Below are positions 32,315 through 39,747 of a DNA stretch of 64,000 nt, in pieces. The notes under the pieces were generated by a model that saw nothing but the letters and a program-made list of their open reading frames with translations, did no database searches and was not told the DNA's origin. Location: NCBI GenBank assembly GCA_963806685.1, contig CAWDZB010000013.1, positions 62,001 through 126,000 of the forward strand. Direction: 5' to 3'. A program made the position numbers and the translations under genes. Numbering within the stretch: position 1 is the first letter of the stretch; each line of letters opens with the position of its first letter. This DNA comes from DDH964 sp963806685. Lineage in GTDB: Bacteria; Desulfobacterota; Desulfuromonadia; Desulfuromonadales; DDH964.

Positions 32315-32411
32315 GTTCCCTCTCCCTGAGGGAGAGGGCTAGGGGGAGGGGGCGATGTGACCATCCCCTCACCCGCCCTTCGGGCACCCTCTCCCCAGGG
32401 GAGAGGGGAAC
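32315..32411. repeat. CCCTCTCCC palindromic dispersed repeat
   Basis: Two hairpins, CCCTCTCCC/GGGAGAGGG at each end, with outer arms GTTCCCTCTCCC and GGGAGAGGGGAAC complementary over the whole 97 bp. It fills the gap between flxD and hdrA within the operon. This type of palindrome is widespread in Proteobacteria and probably a non-autonomous element. Confidence 0.8.
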
Positions 32412-32429
32412 CAGAATACCCTCGGATTT

Positions 32430-34427
32430 TTACAAACTTTCGATCATTGCCAGGATCTGCTCGTCCGTATACCCGTCCAACTCGACGGTCTTGGAGGGGC
32501 AGGTGGCCTGGCAGGTGCCGCAGCCGCCGCAGACCCCGGGGTTGACGTGGGCGACGACGCGCACCAGGTTCCCCTGGCGGTCGCGCAGCTCCTTGATCTC
32601 CACCGCGCCGTAGGGGCAGACCTTGCGGCAGGCGAAGCAGGCGGTGCAGGTGGCTTCGTTGACCCGGGCGACCATGGGATCGCGCTCCAGCTGCTCCTTG
32701 GCGAAGAGGGTCATCACCTTGGCCGCGGCGGCCGAGGCCTGGGAGACGGTCTCGGGGATGTCCTTGGGTCCCTGGCAGGCGCCGGCCAGGTAGATGCCGG
32801 CGGTGGCGCATTCGACCGGTTTGAGCTTGGCGTGGGCCTCGCTGTAGAAGTTGTACTTGTCGTAGGAGATGCCGAGCTTCTGCGCCAGGCTATCGGCGCC
32901 GTCTCTAGCCTGCACGGCGGTCGCCAGCACCACCAGGTCGGCCTCGATCTCCACCTGCGAACCGGTCAGCACGTCGCTGCCGACCACCACCACCTTGTCC
33001 CCCTTCTGGTAGAGGCGCGAGACCATGCCGCGGATGTAGGCAGCCTCTTCCTCCTCGACGGCGCGGCGCCAGAACTCGTCGTAGTTCTTGCCCGGGGTCC
33101 GCGCGTCCATGAAGAAGACGTAGGCCTGGCCGTCGTGCACCTTGTGCTTGTAGAGCATGGTGTGCTTCGCGGTGTACATGCAGCAGATCTTCGAGCAGTA
33201 GGAAATCCCCTTCTCCCGCGCCCGCGATCCGACGCACTGGATGAAGACCACCTCCTTGGGCTCCTTGCCGTCGGAGGGGCGGCGGATGGCACCGCCGGTG
33301 GGGCCGGAGGCACTGGCGAGGCGTTCGAAGGTGAGGCCGTCGATGACGTCTGGGATGGTGCCGTAGCCGAACTCGCCATACCCCTTGTAGGGGGAGTCCT
33401 CCGGCTTGCGGCCGATGTCGTAGAGCTTAAAGCCGGTGGCGACGACGATGGCCCCGATGGGCTCGACAATCAGCTCGTCCTGCTGCTCGTAGTCGACGGC
33501 GCCGGGGCCGCAGACCTTCTTGCAGACGCCGCACTTGCCGCTCTTGAACCAGGTGCAGTTGTCGCGGTCGATCACCGGGGTGTTGGGGACGGCCTGGGGG
33601 AAGGGGACGTAGATCGCCGCGCGCGTGCCGAGGTCGCGGTCGAAGGCGTTGGGGATTTTCTTCTGCGGGCACTTGGCGCTGCAGATGCCGCAGCCGGTGC
33701 ATTTGTCCTCGTCCACCGAACGGGCCTTCTTGCGCACCGTCACCTGGAAGTTGCCGATGTACCCCTCGACGTTCTCCACCTCGGCGTAGGTGTAGAGGGC
33801 GATGTTGGGATGGTTGGCGACGTCGACCATCTTCGGCGTCATGATGCACTGGGAGCAGTCGAGGGTCGGAAAGGTCTCGGAGAGCATCGCCATGTGCCCG
33901 CCCAGGGAGGGCTCGCGCTCCACCAGCACCACCTGGTGGCCGGCGTCGGCGATGTCGAGGGCCGCCTGGATGCCGGCAATGCCGCCGCCGATGACCAGCG
34001 CCCGCTTGGTCACCGGGACTGTGATGTCGGCGAGCTTGTTGGCCTTTTTCACCCGCGCCACCATCATCTGCACGATGTCCTTGGCCTTGGCCGTCGCCTC
34101 GGCGCGGTCCTCGTGCACCCAGGAGCAGTGCTCGCGGATGTTGGCCATCTCGCACAGGTAGGGGTTGAGCCCCGCAGCCTTGGCGGCATTGCGGAAGGTC
34201 TTCTCGTGCATGCGCGGCGAACAGGCCGCCACCACGATCCCATCGAGTTGATGCTCGGTGACCGCCTTCTTGAGCAGGCTCTGCCCAGGGTCGGAGCACA
34301 TGTACTTGTAGTCCGTGGCGAAGGCGACGCCGGGCAGCTTGGCGGCGGCCGCCGCCACCTGCTCCACGTCGACGGTGCGGGAGATGTTCTCCCCGCAGTG
34401 ACAGACAAAAACACCGATTCTGGACAT
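32430..34427 (-). CDS. hdrA: HdrA, FAD and multi-FeS heterodisulfide-reductase subunit
   Basis: A 665-residue flavoprotein, the electron-bifurcating centre in Hdr-type complexes. N-terminal domain: VFVCHCGENIS with CxC-type Cys, CSPRMHEKTF. FAD-binding: VIGGGIAGIQAALDIADAG (about residues 144-162). Fe-S: CTGCGICSAKCPQKKIP (about 243-259), a KSGKCGVCKKVCGPGAV group, and two C-terminal ferredoxin motifs CTACFACRKVCPYG and CGGCGTCQATCPSK. Cys is used at the CSKICC site rather than Sec. Complete length for the family. hdrB is upstream with 34 bp between. Confidence 0.93.
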   Translation of the reverse strand: MSRIGVFVCHCGENISRTVDVEQVAAAAAKLPGVAFATDYKYMCSDPGQSLLKKAVTEHQLDGIVVAACSPRMHEKTFRNAAKAAGLNPYLCEMANIREHCSWVHEDRAEATAKAKDIVQMMVARVKKANKLADITVPVTKRALVIGGGIAGIQAALDIADAGHQVVLVEREPSLGGHMAMLSETFPTLDCSQCIMTPKMVDVANHPNIALYTYAEVENVEGYIGNFQVTVRKKARSVDEDKCTGCGICSAKCPQKKIPNAFDRDLGTRAAIYVPFPQAVPNTPVIDRDNCTWFKSGKCGVCKKVCGPGAVDYEQQDELIVEPIGAIVVATGFKLYDIGRKPEDSPYKGYGEFGYGTIPDVIDGLTFERLASASGPTGGAIRRPSDGKEPKEVVFIQCVGSRAREKGISYCSKICCMYTAKHTMLYKHKVHDGQAYVFFMDARTPGKNYDEFWRRAVEEEEAAYIRGMVSRLYQKGDKVVVVGSDVLTGSQVEIEADLVVLATAVQARDGADSLAQKLGISYDKYNFYSEAHAKLKPVECATAGIYLAGACQGPKDIPETVSQASAAAAKVMTLFAKEQLERDPMVARVNEATCTACFACRKVCPYGAVEIKELRDRQGNLVRVVAHVNPGVCGGCGTCQATCPSKTVELDGYTDEQILAMIESL

Positions 34428-34461
34428 ATTGTTTTTTCCTTCTAGGGGCGAATCTGTTATG

Positions 34462-35352
34462 TTACAGCAGACCTTTTTCCCGCAGCAGTTCCTGCGGGCT
34501 GACCAGCAGACCGTCGAGGCCGAGCTGGCCGGCGGGGACCCCCACCGCCAGACCCAGCAGCTGGGTGAGATAGAGGGCGGGCAGACCGAATTGGGTGCCG
34601 CTCGCCTGCTCCACTGCCTGCTGGCGCAGGTCGAGGTTCCCCTGGCACAGGGGGCAGGCGACCATCAGGCAGTCGGCGCCGTCCGCCTTGGCGGCGGCGA
34701 GGATGTCGCCGGTGAGTTTGAGGATCACCTCGGGACGGGACAGGGTGAAGCCGGCCCCGCAGCACTCCAGGCGGTGGCTCCAGGCCACGGTCTGCGCCCC
34801 GGCGGCCTCGATGACCCGCTCCATGATGGTCGGCGCCTCGGCATCGTCGAGCTGGGGCACGCCCGGCGGCCGGGTGAGCAGGCAGCCGTAGTAGCAGGCG
34901 ACCTTGAGGCCGGACAGGGGCTTTTTCACCGCCTGTTGCAGCCGCTCCAGGCCGAAGTCGGAATCGAGAATCTCCAGCAGGTGCTTGACCTTCTTCGCCA
35001 GCGGCACCGGGCCGTCGATGGCCCGGCCGACCTGGCTGCGCTTGTCCGCGTCGTCTTTCAGCTCGTGCTGGGTGGTCTTCAGCCGCGAAAAGCAGGCGGC
35101 GCAGGCCACCGCCAGGTCCCCCGGCACCTTTTCGGCCAGGGTCAGGTTCTTGGCGGAAAGGGAAAGGGAGAGGAGCTGGTCGACGTTGTGGGCCGGCGTC
35201 GCGCCGCAGCAGAGCCAGTCGGGTACCTCGTTGAGACCGATGCCGAGGGCGCCGAACAGGCCGCGAGTCGACTGGTCGTACTCCCGGGCCGAGGCGTGCA
35301 GGGAACAGCCGGGGTAGTAGCCGTAGTTGAGGGCGGTATTGGTGCTGCTCAC
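34462..35352 (-). CDS. hdrB: HdrB, heterodisulfide reductase subunit B
   Basis: A 296-residue protein that carries the non-cubane [4Fe-4S] disulfide-reducing centres. Two CCG-domain motifs: CCGATPAHN with a preceding Cys in YYPGCSLHASA, and CCGAGFTLSRPEV preceded by YYGCLLTRPPG. The C-terminus has CPLCQGNLDLRQ. The GTG start at 35350-35352 overlaps the hdrC stop by 4 bp (GTGA), so the two are coupled and the longer frame into hdrC is not used. Confidence 0.92.
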   Translation of the reverse strand: MSSTNTALNYGYYPGCSLHASAREYDQSTRGLFGALGIGLNEVPDWLCCGATPAHNVDQLLSLSLSAKNLTLAEKVPGDLAVACAACFSRLKTTQHELKDDADKRSQVGRAIDGPVPLAKKVKHLLEILDSDFGLERLQQAVKKPLSGLKVACYYGCLLTRPPGVPQLDDAEAPTIMERVIEAAGAQTVAWSHRLECCGAGFTLSRPEVILKLTGDILAAAKADGADCLMVACPLCQGNLDLRQQAVEQASGTQFGLPALYLTQLLGLAVGVPAGQLGLDGLLVSPQELLREKGLL

Positions 35353-35933
35353 GGGGTATTTCCTTTCTGCCGCATCTTCTCGATCCGGGCGAAGATCTGT
35401 TCGATCTCGGCGAGGTTGCGGTTCTTTTCCTGGGTCAGCTTGAGCTTGCCGCGGGCCATCAGCTTGGGTCCCAGGGCGAGGTCCTTGAACAGCTTGCCGC
35501 TTTTCAGGTTGAACAGGGCGCCCAGGCGCATCTCGTGCTGGCGGCCGTAACGGCGGATGTTGTCGAGAAAGAGCCGGCTGGCGAGCTGCACCTGCTTCTC
35601 CTCGGAGCGTCCCTGCTCGTCCCACCACAGCTTGCGCAGGGCGTCCATGATCGCGGCCAAATCGACCCCGTTGGGGCAGCGGGTGGTGCAGGTCTCGCAG
35701 GATGCGCAGTGCCAGATGGAGCGCCCGGCGAGGACCTGGGGGAGCTGCCCCAGCTGCAGCAGGCGCAGGGTCCGGCTGGGCGGATGTTCCATGAAGCCGG
35801 CCATCGGGCAGCCGGCCGAGCACTTGCCGCACTGCATGCAGCTGCGGATCGAGGTCCCGGTCAGCTTTTTGAGCTTGGCGGTAAGGGCGGGATTTAAGGT
35901 CTGGCGGGAGAGAACGATCTTGGAAGAAGTCAC
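35349..35933 (-). CDS. hdrC: HdrC, heterodisulfide reductase subunit C
   Basis: A 194-residue ferredoxin-like subunit that connects HdrA to HdrB. Two [4Fe-4S] motifs: CMQCGKCSAGCPMAGFM (about residues 32-48) and CASCETCTTRCPNGVDL (about 75-91). The start is taken as GTG 35933 (VTSSKIVLSRQT), preceded by AAAGGGA, because the family begins near here; an upstream in-frame ATG at 36044 gives an implausible N-terminus. First gene of hdrCBA-flxDCBA, read on the minus strand. Confidence 0.88.
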   Translation of the reverse strand: MTSSKIVLSRQTLNPALTAKLKKLTGTSIRSCMQCGKCSAGCPMAGFMEHPPSRTLRLLQLGQLPQVLAGRSIWHCASCETCTTRCPNGVDLAAIMDALRKLWWDEQGRSEEKQVQLASRLFLDNIRRYGRQHEMRLGALFNLKSGKLFKDLALGPKLMARGKLKLTQEKNRNLAEIEQIFARIEKMRQKGNTP

Positions 35934-36610
35934 GGCGATATCCCTTTGCAGTGTGTTACGTGGGGTTGAGCAATTCAGGGCAATGAGCAAAAGGCGGGCC
36001 AGCTGCGTATACGGGAGGGTCGCTGGGGCCGACACGGCACCCATGTAAAATCAATAGGTTGGAAGCCTAATTTCAATAGGCCGGCGGGCAGCTTTGGCTT
36101 TTTCCCAGCTCGAAATATGGGGAATTCTACCCCGTCGTGGCAAACTTCCTCTGGATTCGAAAGCCAATGAAACCGCCATTCTAATGAGAGAGTGGGCAAA
36201 AATACCCCAGACCTGGGGCCCACTGCCGACCAACTGGTCAGACCAAATTTTGCTCAGGGCAATTTTTTGTGTCAGGGACGGTTTGGACTGCGGTTTGCGA
36301 CTGGGGGGTGTAGGGGTGGTTGTAAGGGAACCGGTAGGGGAGAAAGGGGAGCTATTGCTGGCCTTCCACGGCGCCAAGATTCCCTCGTCTGAGCCTCCGC
36401 TACCGGAGGTTCCTGCGGAGAACGACCGCAAAAAATTTTCATCATGCCAGCGCCGTTACCCGGCCCTGATTTTTGTTCTTGCAGGGAGAACCGGAGGTTT
36501 TATCATTTCTGGAGTGAGCGGGGACCAGACACCTATACTCCCTCATCCTCTGGTCAGGGTGAGATAATTGGTAATCGGCGGTCACTTTCGGAATTTATGG
36601 CAGGCCGGGC
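35934..36610. other. Leader and promoter region of hdrCBA, with palindromes
   Basis: About 680 bp without a supported gene. It holds CCCCAGacCTGGGG (36205-36218) and TGGTCAGACCA (36235-36245), the latter matching the TNGTNNNACNA form of FadR-subfamily GntR operators. Near 36518-36563 is GGGGACCAGACACCTAT, a word common at REP-type sequences, and CTCTGGTC nearby. The right edge is the IS30 insertion. Confidence 0.45.
36235..36245. promoter_or_regulatory. Possible GntR/FadR-type operator
   Basis: The odd palindrome TGGTCAGACCA fits the TNGTNNNACNA operator of PdhR/LldR-like regulators. It lies about 300 bp upstream of hdrC. A single site; no regulator gene is adjacent, so the match could be chance. 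Confidence 0.3.
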
Positions 36611-36623
36611 TCAAAATTGAAGT

Positions 36624-36651
36624 GCAACACTTTGAGGAGTTAAAGTGTTGC
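36624..36651 (+). promoter_or_regulatory. Hairpin presenting the IS30 ribosome-binding site
   Basis: A perfect 10-bp stem GCAACACTTT/AAAGTGTTGC with the loop GAGGAGTT, which contains the GGAG ribosome site. The ATG (36653) starts one base after the stem. Read-through transcripts carrying the full element end would fold this way. Confidence 0.55.
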
Positions 36652-36652
36652 G

Positions 36653-37732
36653 ATGGAAAAACCCTACAAGCATCTGGATGGTACAGAGCGGGCAGTGATT
36701 CAAGTGGGACTGGAGCAGGGACATTCCCTGCGCGCCATCGCCCGGAGTTTGAACCGTTCCGTGGGCACCGTAAGCCGCGAGTTGCACCGGAACGACTGGG
36801 AGCCCCCGTCTTCCCGAGCAGGGCGGCGGGGGCGGCGACCCGTGGCAGGCGGCTATCGTGCCTCACGTGCCGAACAACGCGCCAGAGAACTGGCACACCA
36901 GCCGCGAAAGGCCAAGCGGCTCATCCCTGGCGAAGCTCTCTGGGAGGAGGTTGTTTCGCTCTTGGGAACGGGGAATTCGCCGGAGCAGGTTTCTGCTACA
37001 CTGAAGCGCATGCACCCCGCAGAACCTCAGTTCCAGATCAGTCATGAAACCATCTACACGGCAATCTATGCCATGCCACGTGGTGAACTGCGCAAGGAGA
37101 TTATTTCCCTGCTGCGGCAATCCCGCAAAAAGCGCCGGCCGCGCACCCGTGGCGAAGATCGTCGGGGCAGTATTCCCAATATGCTCAGCATCCATGAGCG
37201 TCCCGCCGAGGTGGACGAACGATTGGTTCCTGGCCATTGGGAGGGCGACCTTATAAAAGGGGCTCGCAATGCTTCCGCCGTGGGGACGCTGGTGGAGAGA
37301 ACCAGTCTGTTCGTGACTCTGGCCAAAGTCGACAATGCCAGTGCCGAGTCAGCCCAGAAGGGGTTCAGCTATGTTCTCAACCGGATCGAAGCCCAACGGC
37401 GGTTAAGTATGACCTACGACCAAGGCAAAGAAATGGCCTGTCATGAGACGCTGTCGGAGAAGACCGGGATCAAGGTTTACTTTGCCGATCCCCATAGTCC
37501 CTGGCAGCGAGGAATCAACGAAAACACCAATGGTCTTCTGCGCCAGTATCTCCCAAAGAGTACGGATCTTTCGGTGTTCTCCCAGGAGGAGCTTGACCAG
37601 ATAGCCTTGAAACTCAACGCCAGGCCGAGGAAAAGCCTTGGCTGGAAGTGCCCGGCGGAAATTTTTCTGCCAGACTTCGACTTTCGCGAATACTATGCAC
37701 GCATCCTAAAACCTGTTGCACTTCGAACTTGA
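36653..37732 (+). CDS. IS30-family transposase
   Basis: A 359-residue transposase. N-terminal HTH: TERAVIQVGLEQGHSLRAIA and SLNRSVGTVSRELHRN. A region of Arg-rich linker follows. The DDE domain: Asp in PGHWEGDLIKG, Asp in SMTYDQGKEMACHE and Glu in GINENTNGLLRQYLPK. Intact. No close copy elsewhere in the window. Confidence 0.93.
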   Translation: MEKPYKHLDGTERAVIQVGLEQGHSLRAIARSLNRSVGTVSRELHRNDWEPPSSRAGRRGRRPVAGGYRASRAEQRARELAHQPRKAKRLIPGEALWEEVVSLLGTGNSPEQVSATLKRMHPAEPQFQISHETIYTAIYAMPRGELRKEIISLLRQSRKKRRPRTRGEDRRGSIPNMLSIHERPAEVDERLVPGHWEGDLIKGARNASAVGTLVERTSLFVTLAKVDNASAESAQKGFSYVLNRIEAQRRLSMTYDQGKEMACHETLSEKTGIKVYFADPHSPWQRGINENTNGLLRQYLPKSTDLSVFSQEELDQIALKLNARPRKSLGWKCPAEIFLPDFDFREYYARILKPVALRT

Positions 37733-37889
37733 AACCGCCCTGGGATGGGGCCGAACCAGGGTACCTGAATTCGAGCCGTCCGACCGGAATCGAATACGGC
37801 GGGCGGTTGTTTTTGCCTGAGTGGGGAGTATGACGGATTTCCACTTGGGGAGACTGTTCGCACCGATCTCATTTGCCGTAATTACCTTG

Positions 37890-37911
37890 CGATTTCGGTA
37901 GCCGAAAATCG
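37890..37911. promoter_or_regulatory. Inverted repeat upstream of the MOT1 permease
   Basis: CGATTTCGG-TAG-CCGAAAATCG is an almost perfect palindrome 25 bp before the GTG start. It could be a repressor site or form a hairpin next to the ribosome site GGAGGG. A related motif occurs at about 26304-26330. Confidence 0.45.
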
Positions 37912-37935
37912 AACCTAAAGGAGGGTAACAGGGCG

Positions 37936-39072
37936 GTGAAAATCGGTTCCTTCGAATTCAACCTGCGGGAACTCTCCGGCGCCATGGGGGATTTTGGCAC
38001 CCTCTTCCCGCTGGCCATCGGCTACATCGTGGTCTGCGGTCTGAACCCCGCCGGGCTGCTGGTGATGATGGGACTGACCAACATCTTCACCGGCCTGTTC
38101 TACCGGCTGCCGATGCCGGTGGAACCGATGAAGGTGCTGGCAGTGGTCGCCATCGCCCAGCAGTGGACCCCCTCCATGGTCTACGCTTCGGGCTTTGCCA
38201 TGGGCATCTGTTGGCTGCTGTTCGCCGCCACCGGGCTGATGGGGTGGGTGGCCCGGCTGACCCCGAGGTCTGTGATCCGCGGCATCCAAGTGGCCCTGGG
38301 CGTGCTGCTGGCGGCGCAGGCGCTGAAGATGATCTCCACCGGCTGGGCGCTCGGCCTAGTCTCGATTCTCATCGTCCTGCTGCTGCGCCAGTCCCCCCGC
38401 GCCCCCGCGGCCCTGGTGCTGATGGGGCTCGGGGTGGTGATGATGTTCCTTCAGGGGCATTTCCAGCAGCTGGCGCCGCCGGGCTTCGCCCTGCCTCCAG
38501 TGACCGGCTTTTCCCTCCACGAGTCGTGGCAGACCTTCCTGCTGGCCGGCGTCTCCCAGTTGCCGCTGACCGCCACCAACGCGGTGGTCGCCACCGCGGT
38601 TCTCATCCGCGAGTACTGGCCGGAGCAGCCGGTCAGTGAAAAACGGCTCTCCTTCAACATGGGGATCATCAATCTCGTCACCCCCTTTTTCGGCGGCATG
38701 CCCATGTGCCACGGCGCCGGAGGACTGGCGGGGCAGTACTTTTTCGGTGCCCGGACCGGCGGGGCCAACATCCTCGAGGGGCTGCTGGAGATCACCATGG
38801 GCCTGTTCCTGGCCGGGTCCATCGCCGGCATCTTTGCCGCCTTTCCGCTGGCCATCGTCGGCGCCATGATGTTCCTGGTCGGCATCGAGCTGACCCGCTT
38901 CGCCCGGGACGTGCGCTGGGGGGTGGATCTCTGGCCCCTGGGCGTCACCCTGGTGGTCTCGCTGGGGAGCAACATGGCCTGGGGTTTTCTGGCCGGCCTG
39001 GGTGCGGATGCGGTTTGCCGCTGGTGGGTAAGCAGGCGGGGAGAGGAGAAGGACAATGGGGGTAATTCCTGA
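37936..39072 (+). CDS. MOT1-family molybdate/sulfate permease
   Basis: A 378-residue membrane protein with about ten helices, of the MFS_MOT1 (molybdate transporter, SLC26-related) family. The two repeat signatures are visible: LSGAMGDFGTLFPLAIGYI near residues 12-30 and GGMPMCHGAGGLAGQYFFGARTG (split across about 254-277). Polar residues in helix 1 and helix 8 match the anion site. The GTG start at 37936 follows AAAGGAGGG. Molybdate (or tungstate) uptake would serve Mo/W enzymes of an anaerobe; sulfate is an alternative. The gene lies alone after the IS30 copy. Confidence 0.85.
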   Translation: MKIGSFEFNLRELSGAMGDFGTLFPLAIGYIVVCGLNPAGLLVMMGLTNIFTGLFYRLPMPVEPMKVLAVVAIAQQWTPSMVYASGFAMGICWLLFAATGLMGWVARLTPRSVIRGIQVALGVLLAAQALKMISTGWALGLVSILIVLLLRQSPRAPAALVLMGLGVVMMFLQGHFQQLAPPGFALPPVTGFSLHESWQTFLLAGVSQLPLTATNAVVATAVLIREYWPEQPVSEKRLSFNMGIINLVTPFFGGMPMCHGAGGLAGQYFFGARTGGANILEGLLEITMGLFLAGSIAGIFAAFPLAIVGAMMFLVGIELTRFARDVRWGVDLWPLGVTLVVSLGSNMAWGFLAGLGADAVCRWWVSRRGEEKDNGGNS

Positions 39073-39136
39073 GGCCAGGCAATTCAGAGAAAGGGTTCAG
39101 GGCCAAGTTCTGCCTTCGTCAGCATGAGGGGGCGGC

Positions 39137-39214
39137 CCTGCTTTACTGGAAGGATGGAAAGGGCATAGACTGGCCTTGAAGGCGGGCCGGGCCCTCACGG
39201 AGTGGCGAAGCAGG
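39137..39214 (+). other. Possible structured leader of the DUF3303-like gene
   Basis: CCTGCTT (39137-39143) can pair with AAGCAGG (39208-39214), enclosing G+C-rich sequence with further stems (GGGCC, GGCCCT). It lies 59 bp before the next gene. No known riboswitch class is recognised. Confidence 0.25.
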
Positions 39215-39273
39215 CAGGTAAGCGGAGGGCCACCGGCCCATGCCCGGATCACCCATTCCTGAGGAGAGCAGCG

Positions 39274-39585
39274 ATGAGATTCATGCTCAAGGTCAATATC
39301 CCCGTCGAAGCGGGCAATGCCGCGGCCAGGGCCGGAAAACTGGGCAAAACCGTCGAGACCATTCTTGCCGAACTGAAGCCGGAAGCTGCCTATTTCGCCT
39401 CCGATAAGGGTCAGCGGACAGGATTCATTTTCTTAGAAATGGAGGATACCTCCCAGATTCCCGCCATCGCCGAGCCCTGGTTTCTGGCCTTCAATGCGAG
39501 CCTCGAGTTCCATCCGGTGATGGTGCCTGCGGATCTTGCCAAGGCCGGCCCCGCGATCGACCGCGCCGTCAAGATCTACGGCTGA
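39274..39585 (+). CDS. DUF3303-like small protein
   Basis: A 103-residue soluble protein. The N-terminal MRFMLKVNIPVEAGNAAARAG and the ELKPEAAYFASDKGQRTGFIF and PAIAEPWFLAFNASLEFHPVM segments follow a ferredoxin-like (dimeric alpha-beta barrel) pattern known from many bacteria. ATG 39274 is preceded by GAGGAGAGC. Function unknown. It ends 100 bp before a bidirectional terminator shared with the gene on the other strand. Confidence 0.75.
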   Translation: MRFMLKVNIPVEAGNAAARAGKLGKTVETILAELKPEAAYFASDKGQRTGFIFLEMEDTSQIPAIAEPWFLAFNASLEFHPVMVPADLAKAGPAIDRAVKIYG

Positions 39586-39684
39586 CAGCGGGCCGGAACA
39601 CCCTTGCCGGTAGGGGTAGGAAAGCGGCGGCTAGCCCCGAGAAAAAAGGTGCCTGACGCCGCGAGGATTTCAGGGGGCGAAACA

Positions 39685-39734
39685 GGGAAGCCGGGAAAGG
39701 GTGCTGATGAACCCTTTCCCGGCTTCCCTGTTTT
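39685..39734. terminator. Bidirectional terminator
   Basis: A perfect 18-bp stem GGGAAGCCGGGAAAGGGT / ACCCTTTCCCGGCTTCCC with an 8-base loop; TGTTTT on the right and AAACA on the left allow termination on both strands. It serves the plus-strand gene at 39274 and the minus-strand TRAP gene at 39748. Confidence 0.9.
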
Positions 39735-39747
39735 CAAAGGAGGTGCT

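Larger units (their letters stand above)
36611..37732 (+). mobile_element. IS30-family insertion sequence
   Basis: Imperfect terminal repeats: TCAAAATTGAAGTGCAACA at 36611-36629 and the complement TGTTGCACTTCGAACTTGA at 37714-37732 (16 of 19 match). It contains a single intact transposase gene whose stop codon lies in the right repeat. Target duplication is not evident (IS30 makes 2-3 bp). It sits between the hdr operon promoter region and the MOT1 gene. Confidence 0.85.

Noticed and set aside
32547..34445. A 632-residue open frame antisense to hdrA
   Set aside because: Shadow of a real and conserved gene; the translated text is Leu/Val/His-rich with no motif.
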